The position numbers were made by a program, and so were the translations under genes. The notes beneath the pieces were generated by a model. It saw only the letters and a list, made by a program, of their open reading frames with translations. It searched no databases and was not told where the DNA came from. A stretch of 19,125 nt of DNA from CAYGUK01 sp964352985 (GTDB lineage Bacteria; Pseudomonadota; Gammaproteobacteria; JAHCLG01). The stretch spans positions 1 through 19,125 of the forward strand of contig CAYGUK010000079.1 of the NCBI GenBank assembly GCA_964352985.1. Direction: 5' to 3'. Shown piece after piece: positions 1 through 8,304 of this stretch (its first letter is position 1; each line of letters starts with the position of its first letter).

Positions 1-1
1 G

Positions 2-1000
2 CCAGAAGAAACCTTAGCCGCATTAAAAGAATATGTCGTATCTATTAAAGGACCATTAACGACTCCTGTCGGGGGGGGGATTCGGTCATTAAATGTAATG
101 ATTAGACAAAAATTAGATTTATATGTTTGCCTACGTCCTGTTCGTTATTTTACGGGCACACCAAGTCCACTTAAAGAACCTGAAAAAACAGATATGGTTA
201 TTTTCCGTGAAAACTCTGAAGACATTTATGCTGGTGTCGAATGGCAAGCCGGCACACCTGAAGCGAAAAAAATAATGACATTTTTACAAAATGAAATGAA
301 TGTCAAAAAAATCCGTTTCACGAACGATTGTGGAATTGGTATTAAACCTATATCTAAAGAAGGGACAGCCCGTTTAGTTCGTGCTTCAATTCAATATGCC
401 ATTGCAAATGATAAACCTTCCGTCACCTTGGTGCATAAGGGCAATATTATGAAATTTACTGAAGGTGCGTTTAAAGATTGGGGATATCAATTAAGTGCTG
501 AAGAATTTGGTGCTACGCCAATTGATGGTGGTCCTTGGCATTCAATGAAAAATCCAAACACGGGTAAAGTTATCATCATCAAAGATGTGATCGCCGATGC
601 ATTTTTACAACAAATTTTATTACGTCCTGATGAATATAGTGTTATTGCCACGATGAATTTAAATGGTGATTATATTTCTGATGCGCTAGCCGCCCAAGTT
701 GGTGGAATCGGGATTGCGCCAGGTGCAAACATTGGTGATGGTATTGCAGTATTTGAAGCAACACATGGCACAGCACCTAAATATGCAGGACAAGATAAAG
801 TTAACCCAGGTTCATTAATTTTATCAGCTGAAATGATGTTACGTCATTTAGGTTGGCTTGAAGCTGCTGATAAAATTATTTCTGGAATGGAAGGTGCAAT
901 TAAAGCAAAAACCGTTACCTATGATTTTGAGCGCTTAATGACAGGTGCAAAACTCCTTAGTTGCAGTGCATTTGGTGATGCAATTATTGCTAACATGTAA
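2..1000 (+). CDS. icd: Isocitrate dehydrogenase (NADP+), 3' part
   Basis: This TCA-cycle enzyme oxidatively decarboxylates isocitrate to 2-oxoglutarate with NADP+ in the cytoplasm. The gene is cut by the left window edge. The reading frame is open from base 2, and an apparent ATG at 98 is only an internal methionine. Upstream of it the frame encodes the family motif KGPLTTPVGGGIRSLN, including a run of nine G that stays in frame as Gly-Gly-Gly. Further signatures are YVCLRPVRYF, VIFRENSEDIYAG, LVHKGNIMKFTEGAFKDWGY, the metal-binding DVIADAFLQQ and MNLNGDYISDA segments, and the nucleotide-site segment FEATHGTAPKYAGQDKVNPG. The C-terminus ends in FGDAIIANM, nearly the same as E. coli Icd. About 85 N-terminal residues are missing relative to a roughly 416-residue protein. 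A strong terminator follows directly. No cspD lies between icd and clpS, unlike in Pseudomonas. Confidence 0.98.
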   Translation, partial: PEETLAALKEYVVSIKGPLTTPVGGGIRSLNVMIRQKLDLYVCLRPVRYFTGTPSPLKEPEKTDMVIFRENSEDIYAGVEWQAGTPEAKKIMTFLQNEMNVKKIRFTNDCGIGIKPISKEGTARLVRASIQYAIANDKPSVTLVHKGNIMKFTEGAFKDWGYQLSAEEFGATPIDGGPWHSMKNPNTGKVIIIKDVIADAFLQQILLRPDEYSVIATMNLNGDYISDALAAQVGGIGIAPGANIGDGIAVFEATHGTAPKYAGQDKVNPGSLILSAEMMLRHLGWLEAADKIISGMEGAIKAKTVTYDFERLMTGAKLLSCSAFGDAIIANM

Positions 1001-1008
1001 TTTTTTAT

Positions 1009-1050
1009 AAAAAGCCCTATTAAAGAACAGAAAACTTAATAGGGCTTTTT
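1009..1050 (+). terminator. Rho-independent terminator after icd
   Basis: A perfect 15-bp inverted repeat begins 9 nt after the icd stop codon. The left arm is AAAAAGCCCTATTAA (1009-1023), the loop is 12 nt (1024-1035), and the right arm is TTAATAGGGCTTTTT (1036-1050). The GC-rich core and the terminal T run are typical of intrinsic termination. This separates icd from the clpS-clpA unit. Confidence 0.92.
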
Positions 1051-1184
1051 ATCTCAGCTTGACAAGTCTTAATTTTAGTTTCTCAGCGCTAAATCATTGA
1101 CCTAGCATATTGTTTTTTTTGTGCCAAGTATTCAAATTTGTATGATGTCACATTTGTCAATTTTTAAGTAAATTCATTTTCTTA

Positions 1185-1213
1185 TTGCCATTTTCTCACA
1201 TGAAAAATTTAAT
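1185..1213 (+). promoter_or_regulatory. Candidate sigma-70 promoter for clpS-clpA
   Basis: A -35 box TTGCCA (1185-1190) and a -10 box TTTAAT (1208-1213, five of six consensus bases) are separated by 17 nt. Transcription would begin near 1220, leaving a leader of about 37 nt before the clpS ATG. This is a consensus match only. A TATAGT sequence directly before the ATG (1251-1256) is badly placed to act as the -10 box for this start. Confidence 0.45.
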
Positions 1214-1256
1214 CGTTCCATAAGCAAACTCGTGATTTTTCGACTACCTTTATAGT

Positions 1257-1562
1257 ATGGGAAAAGAAAACACTGACACTCTAGTTAATGAAGCTAAACC
1301 TGAAACTAAAAAAAGTAATTTATATCAGGTAGTGTTAATAAATGATGATTTTACACCAATGGATTTTGTAGTAGTTGTGTTACAGAAATTTTTTTATTTG
1401 GATGAAGTAACAGCAACTAAGGTAATGTTGGAGGTGCATAACAAAGGGATTGGTGTATGTGGAGTGTTTCCAAAGGGTATTGCGGAAACAAAAGTTGCTG
1501 AAGTGAATCGTTATGCTAGGCAACACGATCATCCACTACTGTGTAGTATGCGAAAACTGTAA
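1257..1562 (+). CDS. clpS: ClpS adaptor of the ClpAP protease (N-recognin)
   Basis: ClpS binds destabilising N-terminal residues and delivers such substrates to ClpA, so it is the recognition subunit of the bacterial N-degron pathway. The 101-residue length is normal (E. coli 106). A flexible N-terminal tail (residues 1-20) precedes the folded core. Known pocket residues can be placed: N29 and D30 in LINDDFTPM, M35, and H61 in LEVHNKG. The family features CGVF, AETKV and the DHPLLCSM end are present. The first ATG fits the family start, and an in-frame TGA lies at 1233. No convincing Shine-Dalgarno sequence precedes it, which is odd. clpA follows after 25 nt, so the two are probably co-transcribed. 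The aat/ate transferases that usually lie downstream of infA and create ClpS substrates are not in this window. Confidence 0.97.
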   Translation: MGKENTDTLVNEAKPETKKSNLYQVVLINDDFTPMDFVVVVLQKFFYLDEVTATKVMLEVHNKGIGVCGVFPKGIAETKVAEVNRYARQHDHPLLCSMRKL

Positions 1563-1587
1563 ACGTTGACACAAGGGGAAACCGGTC

Positions 1588-3855
1588 ATGTTAAACAAAG
1601 AACTTGAATTTACCCTCAACCTAGCATTCAAACAAGCACGTGAAAAACGACATGAATTTATGACAGTGGAACATTTATTATTAGCGTTGCTTGATAATCC
1701 TTCTGCAGCAAGCGTATTAATTGCATGTGGTGCTGATGTAGGTGCCTTACGCGCAAACTTATCAAGTTTTATAAATGAGACCACACCTCTAATTCCATTA
1801 TCAGAAGACGCCCGGGAAACTCAACCTACTCTTGGTTTTCAACGTGTATTACAGCGCGCTGTGTTCCATGTGCAATCATCAGGAAAAATGGAAGTAACGG
1901 GTGCAAATGTGTTAGCTGCAATATTTAGTGAACAAGATTCTCAAGCCGTTCACTTTTTAAGAGAACAAGATATTTCTCGTTTAGATGTTGTTAATTATAT
2001 TTCACATGGCATTTCAAAAGTTCATGGTAATGATTCAGAACATTTAGGTTCAATGATTGAAGATGATTCACAAGTTGATCATGAAAATCAATCTCCATTA
2101 GAAAAATATGCTACCAACTTAAATGAAATGGCGAGACTGGGTGTTATTGATCCATTAATCGGCCGTGACCATGAAGTGCAACGTGCGATGCAAATTTTAT
2201 GTCGTCGTCGTAAAAATAATCCTTTATTTGTTGGTGAAGCCGGCGTGGGTAAAACGGCGATTGTTGAAGGTTTAGCGAAGAAAATAGTGGAAGGTGATGT
2301 GCCTGAAGCATTAGCAAATGCCACCGTTTATTCTTTAGATTTAGGTGACTTATTAGCTGGCACAAAATATCGTGGTGATTTTGAAAAACGGTTAAAGGCT
2401 GTTATTCAACAATTACGTGACGAGCCAGGTGCTATCATATTTATAGATGAAATTCATACCTTGATTGGTGCCGGTGCGGCATCAGGTGGTGTGATGGATG
2501 CGTCGAATTTAATTAAACCCATGCTCGCAAACGGTGATATGAAATGTATGGGCTCGACAACCTATCAAGAATATCGACAAATTTTCGAAAAAGATCACGC
2601 ACTATCTCGACGTTTCCAAAAAATTGATGTTGAAGAACCAACGGTAGAAGATACTATTCTCATATTAAAAGGTTTAAGAAGTCGTTTAGAAGAACATCAT
2701 GGTGTTAAATTCTCAAATCGTGCCCTAAAGGCTGCAGCAGAATTAGCCGCAAGACATATTACAGATCGATTTTTACCTGATAAAGCGATTGATATCGTTG
2801 ATGAAGCTGGCGCATATCAACATTTATTAACGCCCTCTAAACGCAAAAAAACAATTGGTGTGAATGAAATCGAAGAAATTATTGTTAATGTTGCCAGAAT
2901 TCCTGCTAAAACAGTTTCTCATGATGATAAAGAAATTATGCGCTCATTAGAACGTGATTTAAAAATGCTAGTCTACGGTCAAGATGAGGCGATTGAAGCA
3001 TTAGGTGCGGTGATTAAACTCTCACGCTCAGGCTTAAGTAATCCTGATAAACCAGTCGGATCATTTTTATTCTCTGGTCCAACCGGTGTGGGTAAGACAG
3101 AAGTGACAAGACAGTTAGGAAATATTCTTGGAATAGAATTGCTGCGTTTCGATATGTCAGAATATATGGAGCGTCACACGGTTTCTCGTTTAATCGGTGC
3201 GCCTCCCGGATATGTTGGTTATGAACAAGGTGGCTTGTTAACCGATGCTGTAACCAAACATCCACATGCAGTTTTATTGTTGGATGAAGTTGAAAAAGCG
3301 CATCCCGAAGTGTTTAATATTTTATTACAAGTGATGGATCATGGATTTTTAACTGATAGTAATGGACGGAAAACGGACTTCCGTCATGTTGTTTTAGTGA
3401 TGACCACCAATGCGGGTGCTGAAGCATTAACGCGAACGTCTATCGGATTTTCAGAACAAGATCATTCAACAGATTCAACCAATATTATTAATCGACAATT
3501 CCCACCTGAGTTTCGGAATCGTTTGGATGCGATTATACAATTTAAATCACTCACGATTGAAACGATAGGATGTGTTGTCGATAAATTTATCTGCGAATTA
3601 GAAAATCAATTGGAAGAAAAAGGTGTTTCTATCGAAGTCGACAACAGTGCCAGAGTTTGGTTAGCTGAAAACGGCTATGATAAAAATATGGGCGCACGCC
3701 CCATGGCAAGATTAATTCAAGAACGCTTGAAAAAACCATTAGCGAATGAAATTCTATTTGGCAAGTTAGCTTCTGGTGGACATGTTCGAGTATTAGCCAC
3801 AAATGGTGAACTCACATTAAGCGTTATTGAAGAGCAAAACGTTGTTGTCTCATAA
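1588..3855 (+). CDS. clpA: ClpA, ATP-dependent unfoldase subunit of ClpAP
   Basis: ClpA is a hexameric AAA+ unfoldase that feeds proteins into the ClpP peptidase and accepts N-degron substrates from ClpS. The 755-residue length matches E. coli ClpA (758). Domains in order: an N-terminal double-repeat domain, where ClpS docks (about 1-145); the D1 AAA+ module with Walker A GEAGVGKT (216-223) and Walker B IIFIDE (283-288); and the D2 module with Walker A GPTGVGKT (497-504) and Walker B LLLDE (563-567). The ClpP-docking tripeptide IGF is at 619-621, as in ClpA and unlike disaggregase ClpB. No ClpB-type coiled-coil middle domain is present. The Shine-Dalgarno is AAGGGG at about 1572-1577. The gene is intact and lies 25 nt after clpS. 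It converges with infA at a short hairpin. Confidence 0.98.
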   Translation: MLNKELEFTLNLAFKQAREKRHEFMTVEHLLLALLDNPSAASVLIACGADVGALRANLSSFINETTPLIPLSEDARETQPTLGFQRVLQRAVFHVQSSGKMEVTGANVLAAIFSEQDSQAVHFLREQDISRLDVVNYISHGISKVHGNDSEHLGSMIEDDSQVDHENQSPLEKYATNLNEMARLGVIDPLIGRDHEVQRAMQILCRRRKNNPLFVGEAGVGKTAIVEGLAKKIVEGDVPEALANATVYSLDLGDLLAGTKYRGDFEKRLKAVIQQLRDEPGAIIFIDEIHTLIGAGAASGGVMDASNLIKPMLANGDMKCMGSTTYQEYRQIFEKDHALSRRFQKIDVEEPTVEDTILILKGLRSRLEEHHGVKFSNRALKAAAELAARHITDRFLPDKAIDIVDEAGAYQHLLTPSKRKKTIGVNEIEEIIVNVARIPAKTVSHDDKEIMRSLERDLKMLVYGQDEAIEALGAVIKLSRSGLSNPDKPVGSFLFSGPTGVGKTEVTRQLGNILGIELLRFDMSEYMERHTVSRLIGAPPGYVGYEQGGLLTDAVTKHPHAVLLLDEVEKAHPEVFNILLQVMDHGFLTDSNGRKTDFRHVVLVMTTNAGAEALTRTSIGFSEQDHSTDSTNIINRQFPPEFRNRLDAIIQFKSLTIETIGCVVDKFICELENQLEEKGVSIEVDNSARVWLAENGYDKNMGARPMARLIQERLKKPLANEILFGKLASGGHVRVLATNGELTLSVIEEQNVVVS

Positions 3856-3876
3856 TGGATTAAGTTGTGAATCTAA

Positions 3877-3903
3877 ATAGAGAGAAAAGTTATTTCTCTC
3901 TAT
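3877..3903. terminator. Convergent hairpin between clpA and infA
   Basis: A perfect 11-bp inverted repeat has arms ATAGAGAGAAA (3877-3887) and TTTCTCTCTAT (3893-3903) around a 5-nt loop. It starts 21 nt after the clpA stop and spans the infA stop codon (3890-3892, minus strand). It sits where both convergent transcripts should end. There is no good T run on the plus strand and only a weak one on the minus strand, so intrinsic termination is unproven. The stem could instead protect 3' ends. Confidence 0.45.
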
Positions 3904-4114
3904 CGCGAAATACGATACGACCTTTTGTTAAATCATAAGGTGTAAGTTGCACTTTAACTTTATCGCCGGTTAATATGCGAATGTAATTTTTACGCATACG
4001 ACCTGAAATGTGGGCAGTAACCACATGGCCATTATCTAGTTTTACTCGAAACATGGTATTAGGCAAAGTATCAATTACTTCACCATCCATTTCAATATGT
4101 TCTTCTTTAGCCAT
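3890..4114 (-). CDS. infA: Translation initiation factor IF-1
   Basis: IF-1 binds the ribosomal A site on the 30S subunit during initiation. The protein is a single OB-fold of 74 residues (E. coli 72) with the near-invariant segments ETLPNTMFRV-like (here DTLPNTMFRVKL), NGHVVTAHISG, MRKNYIRILTGDKV and LTPYDLTKGRIVFR. I place the start at the ATG at 4114, giving MAKEEHIEM, the family's normal N-terminus. An in-frame TTG three codons upstream (4123) would add three unneeded residues. GGA lies about five bases before the ATG as a short Shine-Dalgarno. The gene is read opposite to clpA and in the same direction as trxB. In Pseudomonas ate and aat lie between infA and trxB; here only 116 nt separate them. 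Confidence 0.97.
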   Translation of the reverse strand: MAKEEHIEMDGEVIDTLPNTMFRVKLDNGHVVTAHISGRMRKNYIRILTGDKVKVQLTPYDLTKGRIVFRDREK

Positions 4115-4164
4115 ATTATCCAATTGCTTGATTTAACACGCGCGAATAATGCCATCAATTGTTC

Positions 4165-4173
4165 ATGATAGCA
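4165..4173 (-). promoter_or_regulatory. Possible extended -10 promoter for infA
   Basis: Read on the minus strand this is TGCTATCAT, a TGn-extended -10 box with five of six -10 consensus bases. I see no clear -35 box at the right spacing. It would start transcription about 45 nt upstream of the infA ATG. The short infA-trxB gap also allows read-through from trxB. Confidence 0.3.
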
Positions 4174-4230
4174 AGCCTCGAACGTGAAAGATGAGGTAAA
4201 ATCAAATAATTAAACTTAGTCTTTTAAACT

Positions 4231-5187
4231 TTATTTCTTGTGATGTTCTAAATTATCGAGATATCGCTCTGCATCAAGTGCAGCCATGCATCCTGAACCT
4301 GCCGAAGTCACTGCTTGACGATAAATTTGATCCATAACATCACCGGCGGCAAAAACCCCTTCAACATTGGTTGCGGTGGCGTTACCTGCAATGCCACTTT
4401 GGACGATGATGTAATCATTTTTCATATTAAGCTGATCTTTAAAAATATCTGTATTGGGTCGATGACCAATGGCAATAAAGACACCTTTTAAATTAATTTC
4501 TTTCACTTCATCTGTTTTGACATTTTTAATCGCAACACCCGTCACGCCAGTTTGATCACCTAGTACTTCATCTAAAACATGATCCCATTCGATGGTGACA
4601 TTACCTGTTTTAGATTTTTCGATTAATTGATCGGAGAGAATTTTTTCAGAGCGGAATTGATCGCGACGATGAATAACCGTGACATGATTGGCAATGTTAG
4701 ATAAATATAAAGCTTCTTCTACTGCGGTATTACCACCACCTACGACACAAACATCTTGTTCACGATAAAAAAAGCCATCACATGTTGCACAAGCAGAAAC
4801 ACCTTTACCCATAAATTTTGTTTCTGATTCAAGACCCAAATACATTGCTGTTGCGCCGGTTGCGATAATTAACGCATCACAGCTATATTCATTATTTTCA
4901 CCGATTAAATGAAAAGGGCGTTGTTGTAAATTAACTTTATTGATGTGATCAAAAATAACGTTAGTTGAAAAGCGTTCGGCATGTTTCAACATGCGTTGCA
5001 TTAAATCGGGACCTTGCAATCCTTCTATATCACCAGGCCAATTATCCACATCAGTTGTCGTCATTAACTGTCCACCTTGTTCCATACCGGTAATAACAAC
5101 AGGATTTAAATTTGCGCGCGCGGCATAAATCGCGGCAGTATAACCGGCAGGTCCTGATCCCAAAATAATTAAACGGTGGTGATTCAT
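4231..5187 (-). CDS. trxB: Thioredoxin reductase (NADPH)
   Basis: TrxB is a cytoplasmic flavoenzyme that passes electrons from NADPH through FAD and a redox dithiol to thioredoxin. The 318-residue length is typical. The FAD-binding GSGPAG is at 10-15 and the redox-active CATC at 133-136. The NADPH-binding GGGNTA is at 150-155, followed by the phosphate-contacting HRRDQFR at 173-179. The second FAD signature VFAAGDVMD is at 278-286. AGAG lies before the ATG as a Shine-Dalgarno sequence on the minus strand. A good promoter lies about 40-65 nt upstream. The gene is divergent from ftsK, and no lrp gene lies between them, unlike in E. coli. Confidence 0.98.
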   Translation of the reverse strand: MNHHRLIILGSGPAGYTAAIYAARANLNPVVITGMEQGGQLMTTTDVDNWPGDIEGLQGPDLMQRMLKHAERFSTNVIFDHINKVNLQQRPFHLIGENNEYSCDALIIATGATAMYLGLESETKFMGKGVSACATCDGFFYREQDVCVVGGGNTAVEEALYLSNIANHVTVIHRRDQFRSEKILSDQLIEKSKTGNVTIEWDHVLDEVLGDQTGVTGVAIKNVKTDEVKEINLKGVFIAIGHRPNTDIFKDQLNMKNDYIIVQSGIAGNATATNVEGVFAAGDVMDQIYRQAVTSAGSGCMAALDAERYLDNLEHHKK

Positions 5188-5223
5188 GGTAATTCAACTC
5201 TTTTGCAATTTTAGATGGTTGCA

Positions 5224-5252
5224 ATATTACGGAAAGCATTGACGGTGGTCAA
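5224..5252 (-). promoter_or_regulatory. Sigma-70-type promoter for trxB
   Basis: On the minus strand, TTGACC (5252-5247) and TAATAT (5229-5224) are separated by exactly 17 nt. Initiation would fall near 5217, giving a leader of about 30 nt. The -35 box overlaps a small dyad, TTGAC-GGTG-GTCAA (5239-5252), which could be chance or a regulator site. Confidence 0.6.
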
Positions 5253-5261
5253 AATATTTAG

Positions 5262-5291
5262 TTGAAAAAGAGGGGACTCACAACGTAATAT
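5262..5291 (+). promoter_or_regulatory. Candidate promoter for the ftsK operon
   Basis: TTGAAA (5262-5267) and TAATAT (5286-5291, four of six consensus bases) are separated by 18 nt. They lie 33 nt upstream of the ftsK ATG in the divergent trxB-ftsK spacer. The position is right for the ftsK-lolA-rarA-serS-DUF4124 operon. Consensus match only. Confidence 0.45.
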
Positions 5292-5323
5292 AACTGACTA
5301 CACCCCCCGACAACAGAAATGGA

Positions 5324-7660
5324 ATGATGGTAGCAAAAAATAAGCGCCAAACAAAAAGTATGGCACCAATGCATTTTAGGCTAAAAGAAGGAATTTTTAT
5401 TCTCGCAATTGCGTTGTCTTTATTCTTATTGCTGGCTTTAATTAGTTATCACAAAAGTGATCCGGGTTGGTCCCGAAGTGGGGGCGCTGGACATGTCATT
5501 GCCAATGCTGGAGGACGAGCAGGGGCGTGGTTTGCGGATGTTTTTCTATATTTATTTGGCTACATGGCATATTGTTTCCCGCTAATGATTTGCTATAGCG
5601 CGTATTTATTATTTCGTGAACGCAGTAAGCAAACGTCAGAAAATCAAGATAAACGATTAATTTCTTTGCGAGGTGTGGGCTATTTTCTAGTATTAATTTC
5701 AGGCTGTGCTTTATTAAGTTTGCATCAATTTTCGGTAGATAGTTTTTTACCTTATCGTGGCGGTGGTATTTTAGGTAATGGTTTAGGGGAAATGTTAGTT
5801 CCGCTCTTTAATTTTTTAGGCGCTACTATTTTTTTATTTGCTTTATTTTTAGCGGGTGTCACTTTAATCACGGGATTATCTTGGTTTAAAGTAATGGAAA
5901 AAACAGGCCAATTAACTATTTCTCTCGGATTAAAAACAGGCGAATGGATTAGAAATTATTATTATCTTATTTGGGAATACTGGGATAATAAAAAACAAGC
6001 GCCTAAAAAAGAAAAGGTTAAAAAATTAAAAAAAGTTGAACCTAAAATTCATCATGCTGAAGTAATACCACCGATTGCTTCACCTAAAATAGAACCTACT
6101 ATTGCAGTCGTTACCCCTTCTAAGCGTGCCATCAAAGAACGTCAAGGTGATCTATTTGGTGCGCCTAAATCAACAGAATTACCTGAATTAAATTTATTAG
6201 ATCAACCCTCGCCTGGTCAAAAACGTGCTGGTTTTTCTGCCAGTATTTTACAAAAAATGTCTGGTGAAGTTGAAGAACATTTAAGAGATTTTAATATCGA
6301 AGCACAAGTTGTTGCTGTTCATCCTGGGCCTGTGATCACACGTTTTGAATTGCAATTAGCACCAGGTGTGAAGGTGAGTAAAATTACGGGGCTTGCAAAA
6401 GATTTAGCGCGTTCTTTATCTGTGATTAGTGTTCGTGTCGTTGAAGTGATTCCAGGTAAATCAGTAATCGGTCTAGAGTTACCAAACGAAAATCGCGAAG
6501 TGGTGCGCTTAAGTGAAGTCTTAGCTTCTGAACAATATGAAAAAGCAAAATCTCCATTGACTATCGGTTTAGGTAAAGATATTTCTGGTCTACCCGTTTC
6601 TGTTGATTTATCTAAAATGCCACATTTATTAGTAGCAGGTACCACAGGTTCAGGTAAATCAGTTTGTGTGAATGCCATGTTAATGAGTTTGCTCTATAAA
6701 GCGACGCCTGAGCAAGTGCGCATGATTATGATCGATCCAAAAATGCTGGAATTATCAGTTTATGAAGGTATTCCACACTTACTCACTCCGGTAGTCACCG
6801 ATATGAAAGAAGCCGCAAATGCTTTGCGTTGGTGTGTGTCAGAAATGGAAAGACGTTATCGCTTAATGGCCGCATTGGGAGTTAGAAATCTTGCAGGCTT
6901 TAATATCAAAGTCAGTGAAGCTATTAAAAAAAATAAACCTATCCCCGATCCATTATGGGTTGCAGAGGATGTAGAAGAAAGCGCCCCTGATTTGAAAACG
7001 TTACCCTTTATCGTCGTGGTCGTGGATGAGTTCGCTGATATGATGATGGTGGTAGGCAAAAAGGTCGAACAATTAATTGCTCGGATCGCACAAAAAGCAC
7101 GGGCTGCAGGCATTCATATGATCTTGGCAACGCAACGTCCCTCAGTTGATGTTATCACAGGGTTAATCAAAGCTAATGTGCCCACCCGTATTGCATTCCA
7201 AGTTTCTTCTAAAGTAGATTCGAGAACTATCATCGATCAACAAGGTGCTGAACAATTATTAGGAAATGGTGATATGTTATATCTGCCTCCAGGTAAGGGG
7301 GTGCCAGTCAGAATTCATGGCGCATTTGTAGCAGATCACGAAGTTCATAATGTGGTGAAAGATTTACAAAAACACGGCGATCCTGAATATTTAGATGATG
7401 TATTAGCCATCAGTTATGAAACTGATATCCACGCATCGATGACTGGTGATGATAAAGAGGGTGAAAGTGATCCACTTTACGATCAAGCCGTGCAAATTGT
7501 CATCGAAACACAAAGAGCATCGATTTCTAGTGTACAGCGCCGCTTAAAAATCGGTTATAATAGAGCCGCACGCTTAGTTGAAGACATGGAAAAAGCAGGG
7601 ATTGTGAGTCCAATGGAATCTAATGGTTCACGAGAAGTTTTAATGCCAAATCGTGAATAA
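5324..7660 (+). CDS. ftsK: DNA translocase FtsK
   Basis: FtsK anchors at the division septum and pumps chromosome DNA toward dif, where it activates XerCD to resolve chromosome dimers. Four membrane segments are visible (about 23-43, 75-97, 115-133 and 160-186). A short charged linker (about 225-305) follows; it is much shorter than in E. coli, giving 778 rather than about 1,330 residues, the usual length outside enterics. The motor has Walker A GTTGSGKS (439-446) and Walker B IVVVVDEFADMM (563-574). The LATQRPSVDVITGLIKANVP stretch is at 601-620. The C-terminal winged-helix gamma domain (about 716-778) reads KOPS. Two adjacent ATGs (5324 and 5327) start the gene, with no strong Shine-Dalgarno sequence. 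It is the first gene of the downstream operon. Confidence 0.97.
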   Translation: MMVAKNKRQTKSMAPMHFRLKEGIFILAIALSLFLLLALISYHKSDPGWSRSGGAGHVIANAGGRAGAWFADVFLYLFGYMAYCFPLMICYSAYLLFRERSKQTSENQDKRLISLRGVGYFLVLISGCALLSLHQFSVDSFLPYRGGGILGNGLGEMLVPLFNFLGATIFLFALFLAGVTLITGLSWFKVMEKTGQLTISLGLKTGEWIRNYYYLIWEYWDNKKQAPKKEKVKKLKKVEPKIHHAEVIPPIASPKIEPTIAVVTPSKRAIKERQGDLFGAPKSTELPELNLLDQPSPGQKRAGFSASILQKMSGEVEEHLRDFNIEAQVVAVHPGPVITRFELQLAPGVKVSKITGLAKDLARSLSVISVRVVEVIPGKSVIGLELPNENREVVRLSEVLASEQYEKAKSPLTIGLGKDISGLPVSVDLSKMPHLLVAGTTGSGKSVCVNAMLMSLLYKATPEQVRMIMIDPKMLELSVYEGIPHLLTPVVTDMKEAANALRWCVSEMERRYRLMAALGVRNLAGFNIKVSEAIKKNKPIPDPLWVAEDVEESAPDLKTLPFIVVVVDEFADMMMVVGKKVEQLIARIAQKARAAGIHMILATQRPSVDVITGLIKANVPTRIAFQVSSKVDSRTIIDQQGAEQLLGNGDMLYLPPGKGVPVRIHGAFVADHEVHNVVKDLQKHGDPEYLDDVLAISYETDIHASMTGDDKEGESDPLYDQAVQIVIETQRASISSVQRRLKIGYNRAARLVEDMEKAGIVSPMESNGSREVLMPNRE

Positions 7661-7680
7661 GTATAATTATTGAGGAATAT

Positions 7681-8304
7681 ATGAAAAAACTTCTGTTAAC
7701 ATTTGTTATTTGTATTTGTGCCAGTACAACTATTTTTGCAGATAGTGCTGAACAACAATTAATAAATTATTTAAATCGGGTTCATAGTATGACTGCTTAT
7801 TTTAGCCAGCAAGCTGTGGGTAAAAGTTCTAATATGCGTCAAAACTCAAGTGGCACAATGGCGTTGTTAAAACCAGGCCGTTTTCGTTGGGATATAACAC
7901 GACCAGCACATCAAATGATTATTGCAGATGGCAAACAACTTTGGGTCTATGATGTTGATTTACAGCAAGTGACAGTGCAAAGCCTTGCTCGAAGTATTGG
8001 AACTTCACCAGCATTACTTATTAGTGGTAACAGTGAAAAATTATTAAATTCATATATAGTCAAACAAGTTGATAATCATTCTTCTAATAGCCAATGGTTT
8101 AATTTACAGGCTAAAACAAAAAATCAAACTTTTCAAAATGTGGATTTACAATTTATTAAAGGCATTTTAACTAGAATGCGTTTAACGGATAATTTAGGCC
8201 AATCGTCGATTGTGACTTTTTCTAAAGTCAGAATAAATCCGAATATCAATCAACAAATTTTTTCGTTTCACCCACCACGTGGTGTTGATGTGATTAGACA
8301 ATGA
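7681..8304 (+). CDS. lolA: Outer-membrane lipoprotein carrier LolA
   Basis: LolA is the periplasmic chaperone that takes lipoproteins released by LolCDE and hands them to LolB at the outer membrane. The 207-residue protein begins with a classic signal peptide, KK followed by a hydrophobic core, probably cleaved after IFA (residue 20). Family features are MTAYFSQQ near 38-44, the GRFRWDITRPAHQMIIADGK block and LWVYDVDLQQVTVQ. The later region contains FQNVDLQF and the end has FSFHPPRGVDVI. GAGGA precedes the ATG at good spacing. The gene follows ftsK after 20 nt and its last four bases (ATGA) overlap the rarA start, which indicates translational coupling. Confidence 0.96.
   Translation: MKKLLLTFVICICASTTIFADSAEQQLINYLNRVHSMTAYFSQQAVGKSSNMRQNSSGTMALLKPGRFRWDITRPAHQMIIADGKQLWVYDVDLQQVTVQSLARSIGTSPALLISGNSEKLLNSYIVKQVDNHSSNSQWFNLQAKTKNQTFQNVDLQFIKGILTRMRLTDNLGQSSIVTFSKVRINPNINQQIFSFHPPRGVDVIRQ

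Noticed and set aside
62..100. Run of nine G in icd as a possible frameshift or phase-variation tract
   Set aside because: The frame is continuous across it and encodes the conserved Gly-Gly-Gly of isocitrate dehydrogenase.
98..100. ATG at 98 as the icd start
   Set aside because: Conserved Icd sequence extends upstream to base 2 in the same frame; the gene simply runs off the window.
4115..4123. TTG start three codons upstream of infA
   Set aside because: It adds three residues not found in IF-1, and the ATG at 4114 gives the canonical MAKE start with GGA upstream.
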